64,000 nt of DNA, from the NCBI RefSeq assembly GCF_009905435.1, contig NZ_JAAAMT010000032.1, positions 1 through 64,000 on the forward strand. The letters run 5' to 3'. The DNA comes from Pseudomonas sp. R5(2019). GTDB taxonomy: Bacteria > Pseudomonadota > Gammaproteobacteria > Pseudomonadales > Pseudomonadaceae. Below are positions 46,378-55,108 of this stretch, in pieces; within the stretch, counting starts at the first letter, position 1; the number at the start of each line of letters is the position of its first letter. The notes under the pieces were generated by a model. The model was not told where the DNA came from, made no database searches, and saw nothing but the letters and a program-made list of their open reading frames with translations. Position numbers and translations under genes: made by a program.

Positions 46378-48438
46378 GTGAATTTCAAAAAGAATACAAT
46401 TGCGTTGGCTGTGGGGTCGGTAGTGTGCCTGGGAAACAGCGCATGGGCGGCCGAACAGTCGAACACAATGGAGATCGCTCCGATCACGGTAACGGGTGAA
46501 AAAATCAACCGCACCCTGGAGCAAACCCAGTCCAGTGTTGTCGTGGTTACCGAACAGCAACTACGCGAGAAGGCCGACCATGACCTGGTCGATGTGTTCG
46601 CTCGCACACCGGGCGTGTACAACCAGGCGGGTAACGAAAACTGGGGTATCCGCGGCGTACCGGTATCCGGTTTCGACGACCAGGGCCCGGCGACCCTCAA
46701 CGGTGCGGTCTCGGTGTTCGTCGACGGTGCCGTGCAGCCGAACCGCGCGCTGACCCTCAGCCCGATCCCGCTCTGGGACGCGGAGCAGGTCGAAGTGTTC
46801 TTGGGCCCGCAGTCCACCACACAAGGCCGTAACTCCCTGGCCGGTGCGGTAGTCATCCAGACCAGGAATCCAACTTTCCAGCCGAGCTTCTCGGCGCAAA
46901 CCAATGTGGGGAACTATGGTGAGCGCGGAGCGGCGGTTGCCGGTGGCGGTTCGATCGTCGACGACAGGATTGCCGGGCGTATCGCCGTGGATTACCAGGA
47001 AGCTGACGGTTACATCGACAACATCGCACTCCATGACGACGCTAACCCGACTCGCACCAGCAATGCCCGTGGCAAGCTGCTGATCCTGCCCAACGACGAT
47101 CTCGATGTGCTGCTGACTTACGCCCATAACGAACACCGTCAGGGCGACAACTCGGTCATGCGCGAAAACAACAAGATCCGTTACTACAAAGTGTCGTCCG
47201 ATACCAAGGCGTTCGACAACCTCAAGCAAGACACCGTCAGCGCCAAGGTCGACTATCGCCTGAACGATGACTGGTCCCTGACCAGTCTTACCGCCAATAC
47301 CCGTTCGGACTACAGCAACCGTCTGGACTTCGACCAGACCGCTGACGCCAACGAAGTCATTCTGCGCAAGCAGGACGGCGACCTGTTCAGTCAGGAGCTG
47401 CGGCTGAATTACAGCTCGGACACGGTGAAGAGCTTCGTCGGTGCCTACTATGGTCACAATACCAACAACTTCCACGACAGGTTGTTGTTCGATAACGAAC
47501 TGGCCGCTACCGTCAAGGGCGATACGACGATTGAAAACAAGGCGCTGTTCGGTGAAATCAACTGGACGTTCGCCCCACGCTGGACGTTGATCACCGGTCT
47601 GCGCTACGACCACGAGACGAACGACACCGATTTCGAGCAGGATGACTTCTCCAGCCCGGAGCAAGTCAGCAAATCGTTTGACGCCGTACTGCCGAAACTC
47701 GGCATCGACCATGAGCTGGCCATGGGGCAGTACCTCGGTTTCATGGTGCAGAAAGGCTATCGCGGCGGTGGCGTCAACGTCCGTGCCGGTGGCGGTCATG
47801 AGTCGTATGACCCGGAATACACCACCAACTACGAGCTGTCCTACCGCGGTTCGTTCTTCGACAAGACCCTGCGTACCCGCGCCAACCTGTACTACACCGA
47901 CTGGAAAGATCAGCAGGTCAGCGTGCTGGACCCGAACACCGAGTTCGTTCAGGTCTTCAACGCCGGTCGCAGTGACATCAAGGGCCTGGAAGTCTTCGTT
48001 GAAAAAGACCTCACCGAACAGCTGACGCTGACCGCCGGTGGTGCCATCACCGATGGCAAGTACAAGGACTTCGTCACGGGTGATGGCCGGGACATGAGCG
48101 GCGAGTCTTTCCTCTATGCGCCCAAGTACAAGATGTCGGTGGGCGGTACCTATCGCTTCGACGACCGTTTGACCTTCAACACGGATGTCACCTACCAGAG
48201 CACTTCCCCATCGGAATACGAGTTTGACGAGGACGGCCAGGTCATCGGCGAGCGCAAGAGCGACAACTACTGGCTGGTCAACTTCAACACCGAATACAGG
48301 ATCACCAGGAACGTCGCCGTGTCCGGTTTCGTGAAAAACGCCTTCGACAAGGAATACGTCACCAACAACCGCAGCGGCGACATCATCGATGCCGGCGCCC
48401 CGCGTACGGTGGGTCTGGTTCTGCGTTACGACATGTAA
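46378..48438 (+). CDS. TonB-dependent outer-membrane receptor (siderophore type)
   Basis: 686 residues from the GTG at 46378, with AGGGGAG upstream. A signal peptide (about 1-24, ending AWA) precedes a TonB box near MEIAPITVTG. The plug domain has DVFARTPGVYNQAG and the GRNSLAGAVVIQTRNP end of the plug, and the 22-strand barrel ends with aromatic-rich GLVLRYDM. All parts look intact. It imports a ferric siderophore or similar compound with TonB energy. Next to it are FhuF and a PvdE-like exporter. No clear Fur box was found in the upstream 202 bases, only a weak AATACAAATGAGAG resemblance at about 46245-46258. Confidence 0.88.
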   Translation: MNFKKNTIALAVGSVVCLGNSAWAAEQSNTMEIAPITVTGEKINRTLEQTQSSVVVVTEQQLREKADHDLVDVFARTPGVYNQAGNENWGIRGVPVSGFDDQGPATLNGAVSVFVDGAVQPNRALTLSPIPLWDAEQVEVFLGPQSTTQGRNSLAGAVVIQTRNPTFQPSFSAQTNVGNYGERGAAVAGGGSIVDDRIAGRIAVDYQEADGYIDNIALHDDANPTRTSNARGKLLILPNDDLDVLLTYAHNEHRQGDNSVMRENNKIRYYKVSSDTKAFDNLKQDTVSAKVDYRLNDDWSLTSLTANTRSDYSNRLDFDQTADANEVILRKQDGDLFSQELRLNYSSDTVKSFVGAYYGHNTNNFHDRLLFDNELAATVKGDTTIENKALFGEINWTFAPRWTLITGLRYDHETNDTDFEQDDFSSPEQVSKSFDAVLPKLGIDHELAMGQYLGFMVQKGYRGGGVNVRAGGGHESYDPEYTTNYELSYRGSFFDKTLRTRANLYYTDWKDQQVSVLDPNTEFVQVFNAGRSDIKGLEVFVEKDLTEQLTLTAGGAITDGKYKDFVTGDGRDMSGESFLYAPKYKMSVGGTYRFDDRLTFNTDVTYQSTSPSEYEFDEDGQVIGERKSDNYWLVNFNTEYRITRNVAVSGFVKNAFDKEYVTNNRSGDIIDAGAPRTVGLVLRYDM

Positions 48439-48455
48439 AACTGATTCTCCACATC

Positions 48456-48491
48456 AACGACAAAACCCCGATCCATGGGGTTTTGTCGTTT
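48456..48491 (+). terminator. Strong terminator after the TonB receptor gene
   Basis: AACGACAAAACCCC (48456-48469) pairs perfectly over 14 bases with 48477-48490 around GATCCAT. It lies 18 bases after the receptor stop. Confidence 0.88.
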
Positions 48492-48652
48492 CTGGGGCCT
48501 GAGACTTTGTCCCAGGGCCAGGAAGGCTCGGTTAGCCTGTTATGCGTTAAATCCACCCAGAGGTGTAACACCTGCACTTGCTCTGACTCTAGTGGTGCGT
48601 CAAGACTCGAACCGCTGCCCCTGACACGCACTGGATAAATGGGATTACCACT

Positions 48653-48796
48653 ATGAGCATCAAAACCTTCGTCACCAGTACCGTTCTTGCCTTGGCCGCC
48701 GCCGGCATGTTTGCAGGCGTTGTCACGCAGGCTCAGGCCGATCGCCAAGTCTCTCAGGTAGGTTCTGCAACTGAACTGCTCGACAGGCAAGCTTGA
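48653..48796 (+). CDS. Small putative secreted peptide
   Basis: A 47-residue frame starts MSIKTFVTSTVLALAAAGMF and continues to TQAQAD, a convincing signal peptide with cleavage after about residue 30. Only about 17 residues (RQVSQVGSATELLDRQA) would remain. It could be a short secreted peptide or the start of a longer gene cut by a stop. The Shine-Dalgarno is weak. A perfect inverted repeat AGGTGTAACACCT (48561-48573) lies 80 bases upstream. The rest of the 48492-48883 gap holds no other gene that I can support. Confidence 0.4.
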   Translation: MSIKTFVTSTVLALAAAGMFAGVVTQAQADRQVSQVGSATELLDRQA

Positions 48797-48883
48797 TACA
48801 TTCCGCCTATGCTCCCGATTAGCTGAAACTTCCGACTTTTCAACTACCCTTTTCCTTATGCGTCCGGAATAGGGGGTTTGCCC

Positions 48884-50068
48884 ATGCTCGCTCAATTACC
48901 AACGGTCTTGCAGAACCTTCAGATACCTTTACGCCTGCGGCTATGGGATGGCCATGAAATTGATCTGGGGCCAACGCCCAGTGTCACGATCGTGGTAAAA
49001 GACCCGCAACTTGTCGCAAAAATTACCCACCCCAGTCTCGACCTGCTCGGCACGGCCTTCGTTGAAGGCAAGCTGGAACTTGAGGGCGAGATCAGTGAAG
49101 TGATTCGGGTATGTGACGAGTTGAGCCAGGCATTGGTGGGTGAGGGCGAAGACATAGTTCCTGTAAGGACAGTCCACGACAAGGACACCGACGCTGCCGC
49201 CATTGCTTATCACTATGACCTCTCGAACGATTTCTATCAGCTCTGGCTGGACCAGGACATGGCTTATTCCTGCGCCTACTTCAAGACTGGTAATGAAACG
49301 TTGGAGCAGGCGCAGCACGCCAAATTCGAGCACCTGTGTCGCAAGCTGCGACTGACGGCCGGTGAATACCTGCTGGATGTAGGGTGTGGCTGGGGAGGGC
49401 TGGCACGCTATGCCGCACGGGAGTATGGCGTGAAAGTCTTCGGTATTACCCTGAGCTGTAAACAGTTGGAACTGGCGCGTGCAAGGGTCAAGGACGAAGG
49501 GCTGGAGAGCCAGATTGAGCTGCAGCTTCTGGATTATCGTGACTTGCCGCAAGACGCGCGCTTCGACAAGGTCGTCAGCGTCGGTATGTTTGAACATGTT
49601 GGGCATGCGAACCTGGAGACCTATTGTGGCCGCCTGTTCGCTGCCGTGCGCGAAGGTGGGTTGGTGATGAACCACGGGATCACCTCCAGGCATGTGGACG
49701 GCCGCCCGGTGGGCAGAGGCGCAGGCGAGTTCATTGAGCGGTACGTGTTCCCCCGTGGCGAGCTGCCTCACTTGTCGATGATTACTGCAGAAATCAGCGC
49801 AGTGGGTCTTGAAGTTGTCGATGTCGAAAGCCTGCGCCTGCACTACGCGCGCACCCTCGAGCATTGGAGCAACAGGCTGGAGAGTCGATTGGGTGAAGCG
49901 GCGCAGTTTGTGCCTGAACAGGCGCTGCGGATCTGGCGGTTATACCTGGCGGGCTGTGCGTACGGCTTCAGCAAAGGCTGGATTAACCTGCATCAGATCC
50001 TGGCGGTCAAGCCGAAAGCGGACGGGCGTCATGACCTGCCCTGGACCCGCGAAGATCTGTATCGCTGA
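48884..50068 (+). CDS. cfa: Cyclopropane-fatty-acyl-phospholipid synthase family methyltransferase
   Basis: 394 residues from the ATG at 48884 (MLAQLPTVLQ); AGGGGG at 48871-48876 sits seven bases before it. A TTG at 48878 is less likely. The enzyme uses S-adenosylmethionine to add a methylene bridge to unsaturated acyl chains of membrane lipids. The SAM motif LLDVGCGWGGLARYAA is near residue 165, and HYDLSNDFYQLWLDQDMAYSCAYF and MFEHVGHANLETY are strong family blocks. The protein is complete. It may be one of several Cfa paralogues. Confidence 0.92.
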   Translation: MLAQLPTVLQNLQIPLRLRLWDGHEIDLGPTPSVTIVVKDPQLVAKITHPSLDLLGTAFVEGKLELEGEISEVIRVCDELSQALVGEGEDIVPVRTVHDKDTDAAAIAYHYDLSNDFYQLWLDQDMAYSCAYFKTGNETLEQAQHAKFEHLCRKLRLTAGEYLLDVGCGWGGLARYAAREYGVKVFGITLSCKQLELARARVKDEGLESQIELQLLDYRDLPQDARFDKVVSVGMFEHVGHANLETYCGRLFAAVREGGLVMNHGITSRHVDGRPVGRGAGEFIERYVFPRGELPHLSMITAEISAVGLEVVDVESLRLHYARTLEHWSNRLESRLGEAAQFVPEQALRIWRLYLAGCAYGFSKGWINLHQILAVKPKADGRHDLPWTREDLYR

Positions 50069-50079
50069 AGTTGGAGCGT

Positions 50080-50108
50080 TTCGCGGGCGCTTCGCCCGCG
50101 AAGCTTTT
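50080..50108. terminator. Bidirectional hairpin between cfa and cls
   Basis: TTCGCGGGCG (50080-50089) pairs perfectly with CGCCCGCGAA (50093-50102) around CTT, followed by GCTTTTC. It sits between the convergent cfa and cardiolipin synthase genes and is of REP-like composition, so it may serve as a shared terminator. Confidence 0.65.
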
Positions 50109-51548
50109 CTATAGGATCGGCGAGATCAAACGTGCCACCCGCATCCCCAGTTTCTGTAAGCGGTGAGTATCCCGCGAGTCCTCGGCAGTGATCTCCCGTG
50201 CACGGGAAAAGTCTTCACTCAGCATCGCCTCAACCTCTTGGGTGAAGGCATTATCCACCGTCAGCAACATGATTTCGAAGTTCAGCCGGAACGAACGGTT
50301 GTCCATGTTGGCGCTGCCAATAGCCGAAATCTCATCATCGATCAGCACCACTTTCTGATGCAAAAAGCCTGGCAGATAACGGAACATCCGAACGCCCGCG
50401 CGAACAGCCTCGAAGGCGAACAGGCTGGACGCGGCATAAACGATCCGGTGATCGGGCCGCGACGGGATCAGGATGCGTACATCCACGCCACGTAACACTG
50501 CAAGCCGCAATGCGGCAAACACGGCTTCGTCCGGAATGAAATATGGGCTGGTGATCCAGACTCGACGGCTGGCGGCGTGAATGGCTTCGACGAAAAACAG
50601 CGAGCAGGTTTCTTGAGGGTCCGCGGGGCCGCTGGCAAGTACTTGGCAAAGCATCCCTTCATCGGCATATCGGTCGGGCAACACCAAGGGCGGCAATTGG
50701 CGTGACGCCCAGAACCAGTCCTCGGCAAACGACTCCTGCAAACAGGCGATCACCGGTCCGCTGATCTCCACATGGGTGTCGCGCCACGGCGAGAGCCGCG
50801 GATTGCCCCCCAGGTACTCATCCCCAACGTTATGCCCGCCGATGAAACCCGTGATGCCGTCGACCACCACGATTTTGCGATGATTGCGAAAATTGACCTG
50901 GAATCGATTCAGTCCTCCGCGACGAGTCGCAAAGGCGCGTACGTGAACGCCTGCTTCACTCAGCCTGTCGCCATAGTGATTGGGTAGGCCGTGGCTGCCC
51001 ACCTTGTCGTACAACACATAGATTTCGACCCCTTCGGCTGCTTTTTCGAACAACAGCGCCTGCAGCGCACGGCCGATCTTGTCATCGTGAATAATGAAAA
51101 ACTGGACCAGGATGATTTTGCGAGCCTGTTTGATCGCGGCAAATATAGCTTCGAACGTAGCAGCGCCATTGATCAGTAAGCGCACCTGATTGTTGGCCAG
51201 GCACGGCATGCGGCCGAGCTGCGGCATGGCCCGCAGTGATGCGTAGGAGTCAGATCTCTTCGCCGTCAGTGCTTCCTGCACCCAAGGGCGCCAGTTCAGG
51301 TCGGCGATGGCCACATGCATTTCCTGATTCGCTTCGCGCCGCGCCTTGATATAGGCGTCGAAACTGCTGCGGCCAAATACCAGGTAGGGGATGAGGGTCA
51401 GGAAAGGAATGAACACCAAGGACAGGGCCCACGCAATCGATCCTTGCGCCGTACGAACGGTCAGCACTGCATGGACTGCGGCAATGATTCCCAGCAGCTG
51501 AATGATGCCGATGAGGTAACCCAGAAAGTACGGGCTGTGAAAGTCCAT
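50109..51548 (-). CDS. cls: Cardiolipin synthase
   Basis: 479 residues from the ATG at 51548 (MDFHSPYFLGY); AGGA-like sites lie upstream, while the longer frame start is less likely. Two N-terminal membrane helices (about 8-30 and 38-60) precede two phospholipase D domains with HKD motifs: NHRKIVVVDGITGFIGGHN and LHQKVVLIDDEISAIGSANMD. The enzyme joins phosphatidylglycerol molecules into cardiolipin at the inner membrane. It is the ClsA type by length and layout. Confidence 0.93.
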   Translation of the reverse strand: MDFHSPYFLGYLIGIIQLLGIIAAVHAVLTVRTAQGSIAWALSLVFIPFLTLIPYLVFGRSSFDAYIKARREANQEMHVAIADLNWRPWVQEALTAKRSDSYASLRAMPQLGRMPCLANNQVRLLINGAATFEAIFAAIKQARKIILVQFFIIHDDKIGRALQALLFEKAAEGVEIYVLYDKVGSHGLPNHYGDRLSEAGVHVRAFATRRGGLNRFQVNFRNHRKIVVVDGITGFIGGHNVGDEYLGGNPRLSPWRDTHVEISGPVIACLQESFAEDWFWASRQLPPLVLPDRYADEGMLCQVLASGPADPQETCSLFFVEAIHAASRRVWITSPYFIPDEAVFAALRLAVLRGVDVRILIPSRPDHRIVYAASSLFAFEAVRAGVRMFRYLPGFLHQKVVLIDDEISAIGSANMDNRSFRLNFEIMLLTVDNAFTQEVEAMLSEDFSRAREITAEDSRDTHRLQKLGMRVARLISPIL

Positions 51549-51692
51549 AGGTGTTCCTGCTCCTGATTCCATTAGCACTAACAGACCACGTTCATTGGCG
51601 CTTGTCTCGTTTTCTTTGCGTGCAACAGAACATCAAATTTAGCGTCTAATCTACTCATCCAGCGTTGTGCTGGTGTACTTGGGAGTCATCGA

Positions 51693-52214
51693 ATGAAATT
51701 TCGTCTACCGCTGCTGGTGTTAGTCCTGGCTGCACCCTTTGCACAGGCGCAGATGTTGCAACCTGGGTTGTGGGAGCTGACGACAAGCAACATGCAAGTT
51801 GACGGCAAGGCGCTACCGGACATGAACGTGATTCTGGGACAGATGCAAGTGCTGGCACCGGAGCAGCGCGCGATGATGGAGCAGGTACTGGCCAAGCAAG
51901 GCGTAACGTTGGCGGGGAAGGGTGTGCGCAGTTGCCTGACGCCTGAGCAGGTCAAGAGCGACAATATTCCCCTGCAAGATCCCCAGTCCGGGTGCACCCA
52001 GCAAATCACCGAGCGTACCGGCAACATCTGGAAATTCCGCTTCAGCTGTCCCAAAGCGCAAGGCAATGGCGAAGCGACGTTCTTGAGTGATCGAGAGTTT
52101 CTGACCAAGGTCAATGGCACCTTCAATGCCACTGGCGTGCAGCAGCAAGGCAGCATGCAAACCCGTGCAGTGTGGCTGGGTCAGGATTGCGGTACGGTTA
52201 AACCGCGCACCTGA
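51693..52214 (+). CDS. Periplasmic DUF3617 domain protein
   Basis: 173 residues. A signal peptide (about 1-19, ending AQA) is followed by LQPGLWELTTSNMQVDGK, the start of the DUF3617 domain, and cysteines at CLTPEQ, SGCTQQ, FSCPKA and DCGTVK that could form two disulfides. The function of the family is not known. It ends seven bases from the convergent carbonic anhydrase gene. Confidence 0.8.
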   Translation: MKFRLPLLVLVLAAPFAQAQMLQPGLWELTTSNMQVDGKALPDMNVILGQMQVLAPEQRAMMEQVLAKQGVTLAGKGVRSCLTPEQVKSDNIPLQDPQSGCTQQITERTGNIWKFRFSCPKAQGNGEATFLSDREFLTKVNGTFNATGVQQQGSMQTRAVWLGQDCGTVKPRT

Positions 52215-52221
52215 CCGGCGT

Positions 52222-52782
52222 TCAAAACTCGTTCTGCAACGCTTTATAACCGCGCACCAGATCCACGTTGGTGCGCGCTACATCTTCGGAAAATTCAGAG
52301 GCGCTGATACTCACCGGCGGAAATTGCGAGAGGTCCGTCGCCGGCCCGATCCGGGTGGTAGAGGGCACGTAGAAATTTTGCGGTAGATCACGACCATCCA
52401 CCACCGAGTTATGCCGCACCACACTTCCATCGCCCACCACACAATTGAACAGCACGCTGTTGAAACCGATAAATACGTGATTACCGACTGTGCAGGGGCC
52501 ATGCACAATCGAGCGGTGGGCAATTGAGGTGAACTCGCCAATGGTCACCGCTGCGCCCGATTTGGAATGGATCACCACCCCATCCTGAATGTTTGAATTG
52601 GCGCCGATCATGATGGGCTCCATATCCCCGCTGCTGTCCACTTCGTCTGCGCGGATGACCGCGTAAGGCCCCACGAAGACATTCGCGCCAATCACTACCT
52701 TCCCGCAGATGATCGCGGTCTTGTCCACATAGGCTGATTCCGCGATGACTGGAAGATCGCCTGAAGGGTTTTTGCGAATCAT
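52222..52782 (-). CDS. Gamma-class carbonic anhydrase family hexapeptide protein
   Basis: 186 residues forming a left-handed beta helix. VIRAD, NIQDGVVIHS and IAHRSIVHGP carry the arginine, glutamine and three metal-binding histidines of gamma carbonic anhydrases. In P. aeruginosa a homologue (PA5540, from memory) is in the Zur regulon next to folE2. Gamma enzymes can use iron or cobalt, so it may replace zinc enzymes under zinc shortage. It lies two bases after folE2 and is co-transcribed from the Zur-box promoter. Confidence 0.87.
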   Translation of the reverse strand: MIRKNPSGDLPVIAESAYVDKTAIICGKVVIGANVFVGPYAVIRADEVDSSGDMEPIMIGANSNIQDGVVIHSKSGAAVTIGEFTSIAHRSIVHGPCTVGNHVFIGFNSVLFNCVVGDGSVVRHNSVVDGRDLPQNFYVPSTTRIGPATDLSQFPPVSISASEFSEDVARTNVDLVRGYKALQNEF

Positions 52783-52784
52783 GG

Positions 52785-53696
52785 TTATGCCTCCTGAAGT
52801 TGTTGTTGGCGCCAGTTCCAGGAACTGCGTGCCACGGCATCGTGTGCGTGCAGGCTTTCAGCGTGCAGCACTTCAAGTTCAAAGCCGGCCGCCTCAGGGA
52901 GACCCAGTAACGCCAGGTGCAATCGTCGAGCGGCGTCTTCGCAGAACATCAGGTTCTGACCGTTGGCCAATGCAAAGGCTTGCTCGTCGGCACGTTTGAC
53001 TGCGGTTTGCACCGGTGTTGCGAGTGCCGCTTCGGCACTGTCGATCAACATGGAAAAAGGAAACTCCTGAACCTGCTCCTTCAAGCTTATGCGTAGATTG
53101 GCGGTACTGCGCTGACTGTGCGGCGTCGCAATGATGCCTTGAGGTGATCCAAGCCATCCCAGCACCGATGACATTTCCAAGAGACGATCGGAAAAATCAG
53201 CTTCAAATTGCTGTTGAATGAGCTGCCTGGCTAAAGCGGCGGAACAGGGGCAGGTGGATGAGTAGGTCACTTCAACGTTTAGTTCCACGTGGAACATTCC
53301 GTTTTTCATTTGCGCATCTATAACAATGGGATAGCGCTTCCAGCCGGAAAGATCGCTGATCAAGGCAGGTCTTTTCTCCATCGCTTCGAAGCTGAGTTGC
53401 AGGTAAGCGCTGTTGGATAGGCCGCGATGGCTTTCCAGAAATCCCAGCAGCATTTCACGCAGTAACGCCGGTGTGAGCGGCCGCTGCTCCAGCACTTCAA
53501 GGCTCAGATATAAGCGTGACATGTGTATGCCTCGCGCTTCACCATCGTCCAGGCTTACGCCTACGTTAGCGCGAGCTGGGAGCGGCTGACCTTTGAATAA
53601 AATCGGTACGGCGATCTGCTGCATTCCAACCCACTCCAGGGCCAACGATTGTTGCGCAACTTGGGCTGCAATGTCGGGAAGGTTCATGGCGTTCAT
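52785..53696 (-). CDS. folE2: GTP cyclohydrolase FolE2 (zinc-independent)
   Basis: 303 residues from an ATG at 53696; an ATG three codons later is an alternative. FolE2 (type IB) opens GTP to make dihydroneopterin triphosphate for folate when the zinc enzyme FolE is not metallated. The family core STCPCSAALARQLIQQQ holds the catalytic cysteine region, and DNA encoding FHVEL contains a parS core (53282-53295). A Zur box lies upstream between this gene and zigA. The carbonic anhydrase gene follows directly. Confidence 0.93.
   Translation of the reverse strand: MNAMNLPDIAAQVAQQSLALEWVGMQQIAVPILFKGQPLPARANVGVSLDDGEARGIHMSRLYLSLEVLEQRPLTPALLREMLLGFLESHRGLSNSAYLQLSFEAMEKRPALISDLSGWKRYPIVIDAQMKNGMFHVELNVEVTYSSTCPCSAALARQLIQQQFEADFSDRLLEMSSVLGWLGSPQGIIATPHSQRSTANLRISLKEQVQEFPFSMLIDSAEAALATPVQTAVKRADEQAFALANGQNLMFCEDAARRLHLALLGLPEAAGFELEVLHAESLHAHDAVARSSWNWRQQQLQEA
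53281..53296. promoter_or_regulatory. parS: parS site 3 (inside folE2)
   Basis: GTTCCACGTGGAAC (53282-53295) plus A296 matches the TGTTCCACGTGGAAC consensus on the minus strand. It is about 33.5 kb from oriC, on the right arm, and again encodes Phe-His-Val-Glu in frame. Confidence 0.9.
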
Positions 53697-53737
53697 CGGC
53701 GGGGGTCATCTCCGGGCAAAAGGCAATTGGCTAAATT

Positions 53738-53760
53738 GTATTGCTATACTATAACATCAC
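53738..53760. promoter_or_regulatory. Zur box between folE2 and zigA
   Basis: GTATTGCTATACTATAACAT plus CAC matches the gammaproteobacterial Zur consensus (GAAATGTTATA, one base, then its complement) at 17 of 22 positions, with a perfect TATAACAT half. It lies in the 128-base gap between divergent folE2 and zigA and should repress both when zinc is plentiful. Confidence 0.85.
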
Positions 53761-53824
53761 AATTATAGAGCGAAGCCGTGCCACGTGATGCCGCTCGCCA
53801 ATCTGCGTCGATGAGGAAACAAAC

Positions 53825-55033
53825 ATGACCAACCGCCTGCCCGTTACTGTCCTTTCCGGTTTTTTAGGAGCTGGTAAAAGCACCTTGCTCAATCATGTGC
53901 TGCGCAATCGCGACAACCTTCGGGTGGCTGTGATCGTCAATGACATGAGTGAAATCAACATCGATGCCAGCGAAGTACAACGCAATGTCAGCCTCAACCG
54001 CGCGGAAGAAAAACTGGTCGAGATGAGCAACGGTTGCATCTGTTGCACGCTGCGAGAAGACCTTCTCGAAGAAGTCGGCCGGTTGGCCGAGGAAGGTCGT
54101 TTTGATTATCTGCTGATTGAATCCACAGGTATCTCCGAACCGTTGCCGGTGGCAGAGACCTTCACCTTTCGCGATGATCAGGGACGTTGCCTGGCCGACA
54201 AGGCCCGGCTCGACACCATGGTCACGGTGGTCGATGGCATGAACTTCCTGCGCGACTTTCAGGCGGCAGACGAGCTGGCCAGCCGTGGTGAAACCCTGGG
54301 TGAGGAAGACGAGCGTTCGATTACTGACTTGTTGATCGAGCAGGTCGAGTTCGCCGACGTCATCCTCGTCAGCAAAATCGATCTGATCAGCAGCTACGAA
54401 CGCGAAGAGCTGGTTGCCATTCTGAAGCGGCTCAATGCTCAGGCTCAGATCATTCCCATGGTGATGGGCCACATACCGCTGGAGCGAATTCTCAATACCG
54501 GCCTGTTTGATTTTGAACGCGCCGCCCAGGCGCCGGGCTGGTTGCAGACCCTTCGCGGTGAGCACAGCCCGGAGACAGAAGAGTACGGCATCGCCTCAAC
54601 CGCTTGGCAGGCGCGTCGGCCCTTCCATCCACAACGCTTCTTCGACTTTCTGAACGCACCATGGAGCAACGGCAAACTGCTGCGCTCCAAGGGCTTCTTC
54701 TGGCTGGCCAGCAAATACCAGGAGGCCGGCAGCTGGTCTCAGGCCGGTGGCATGATGCGCAGTGGCTTTGCCGGCCGGTGGTGGCGTTTTGTCCCCGAAC
54801 AGCAGTGGCCGCAAGACGCTGAAAGCGTGGCGGCTATCAGGAAAAACTGGACGCCGACGTATGGCGATTGCCGTCAGGAATTAGTGTTCATCGGCCAGCA
54901 TATCGATTTCAACCACCTGCAAAGTCAACTGCAAGCCTGCCTGTTGACCGATGAAGAGATGGCTCAAGGCCCCGAAAGTTGGGCGTTGTTGACCGACCCG
55001 TTTGGCACCTGGCACGACGAAGAGGCAGCCTGA
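53825..55033 (+). CDS. zigA: Zinc metallochaperone GTPase ZigA (CobW/COG0523 family)
   Basis: 402 residues. The G1 loop GFLGAGKSTLLNHVL is at 12-26, and the family CxCC motif is in MSNGCICCTLREDLLEE. ESTGISEPLPVAE and SKID are the later GTPase motifs, and the C-terminal CobW domain is complete. ZigA-type proteins deliver zinc to target enzymes in zinc starvation. Its promoter shares the Zur box with folE2. A 24-codon frame starting at the stop (55033-55107) has no recognisable product. Confidence 0.9.
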   Translation: MTNRLPVTVLSGFLGAGKSTLLNHVLRNRDNLRVAVIVNDMSEINIDASEVQRNVSLNRAEEKLVEMSNGCICCTLREDLLEEVGRLAEEGRFDYLLIESTGISEPLPVAETFTFRDDQGRCLADKARLDTMVTVVDGMNFLRDFQAADELASRGETLGEEDERSITDLLIEQVEFADVILVSKIDLISSYEREELVAILKRLNAQAQIIPMVMGHIPLERILNTGLFDFERAAQAPGWLQTLRGEHSPETEEYGIASTAWQARRPFHPQRFFDFLNAPWSNGKLLRSKGFFWLASKYQEAGSWSQAGGMMRSGFAGRWWRFVPEQQWPQDAESVAAIRKNWTPTYGDCRQELVFIGQHIDFNHLQSQLQACLLTDEEMAQGPESWALLTDPFGTWHDEEAA

Positions 55034-55108
55034 TGAAGCCTCGACAATTGTTCGGGGACACGGCCGAGGAGCACCGTTTGATGTTGAGACTCGACTGGCT
55101 GGAGTGAT

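Noticed and set aside
55033..55107. 24-codon ORF starting at the zigA stop
   Set aside because: It is too short and has no known homology or conserved features. It may be the remnant of a third gene in the zigA operon but this cannot be supported.
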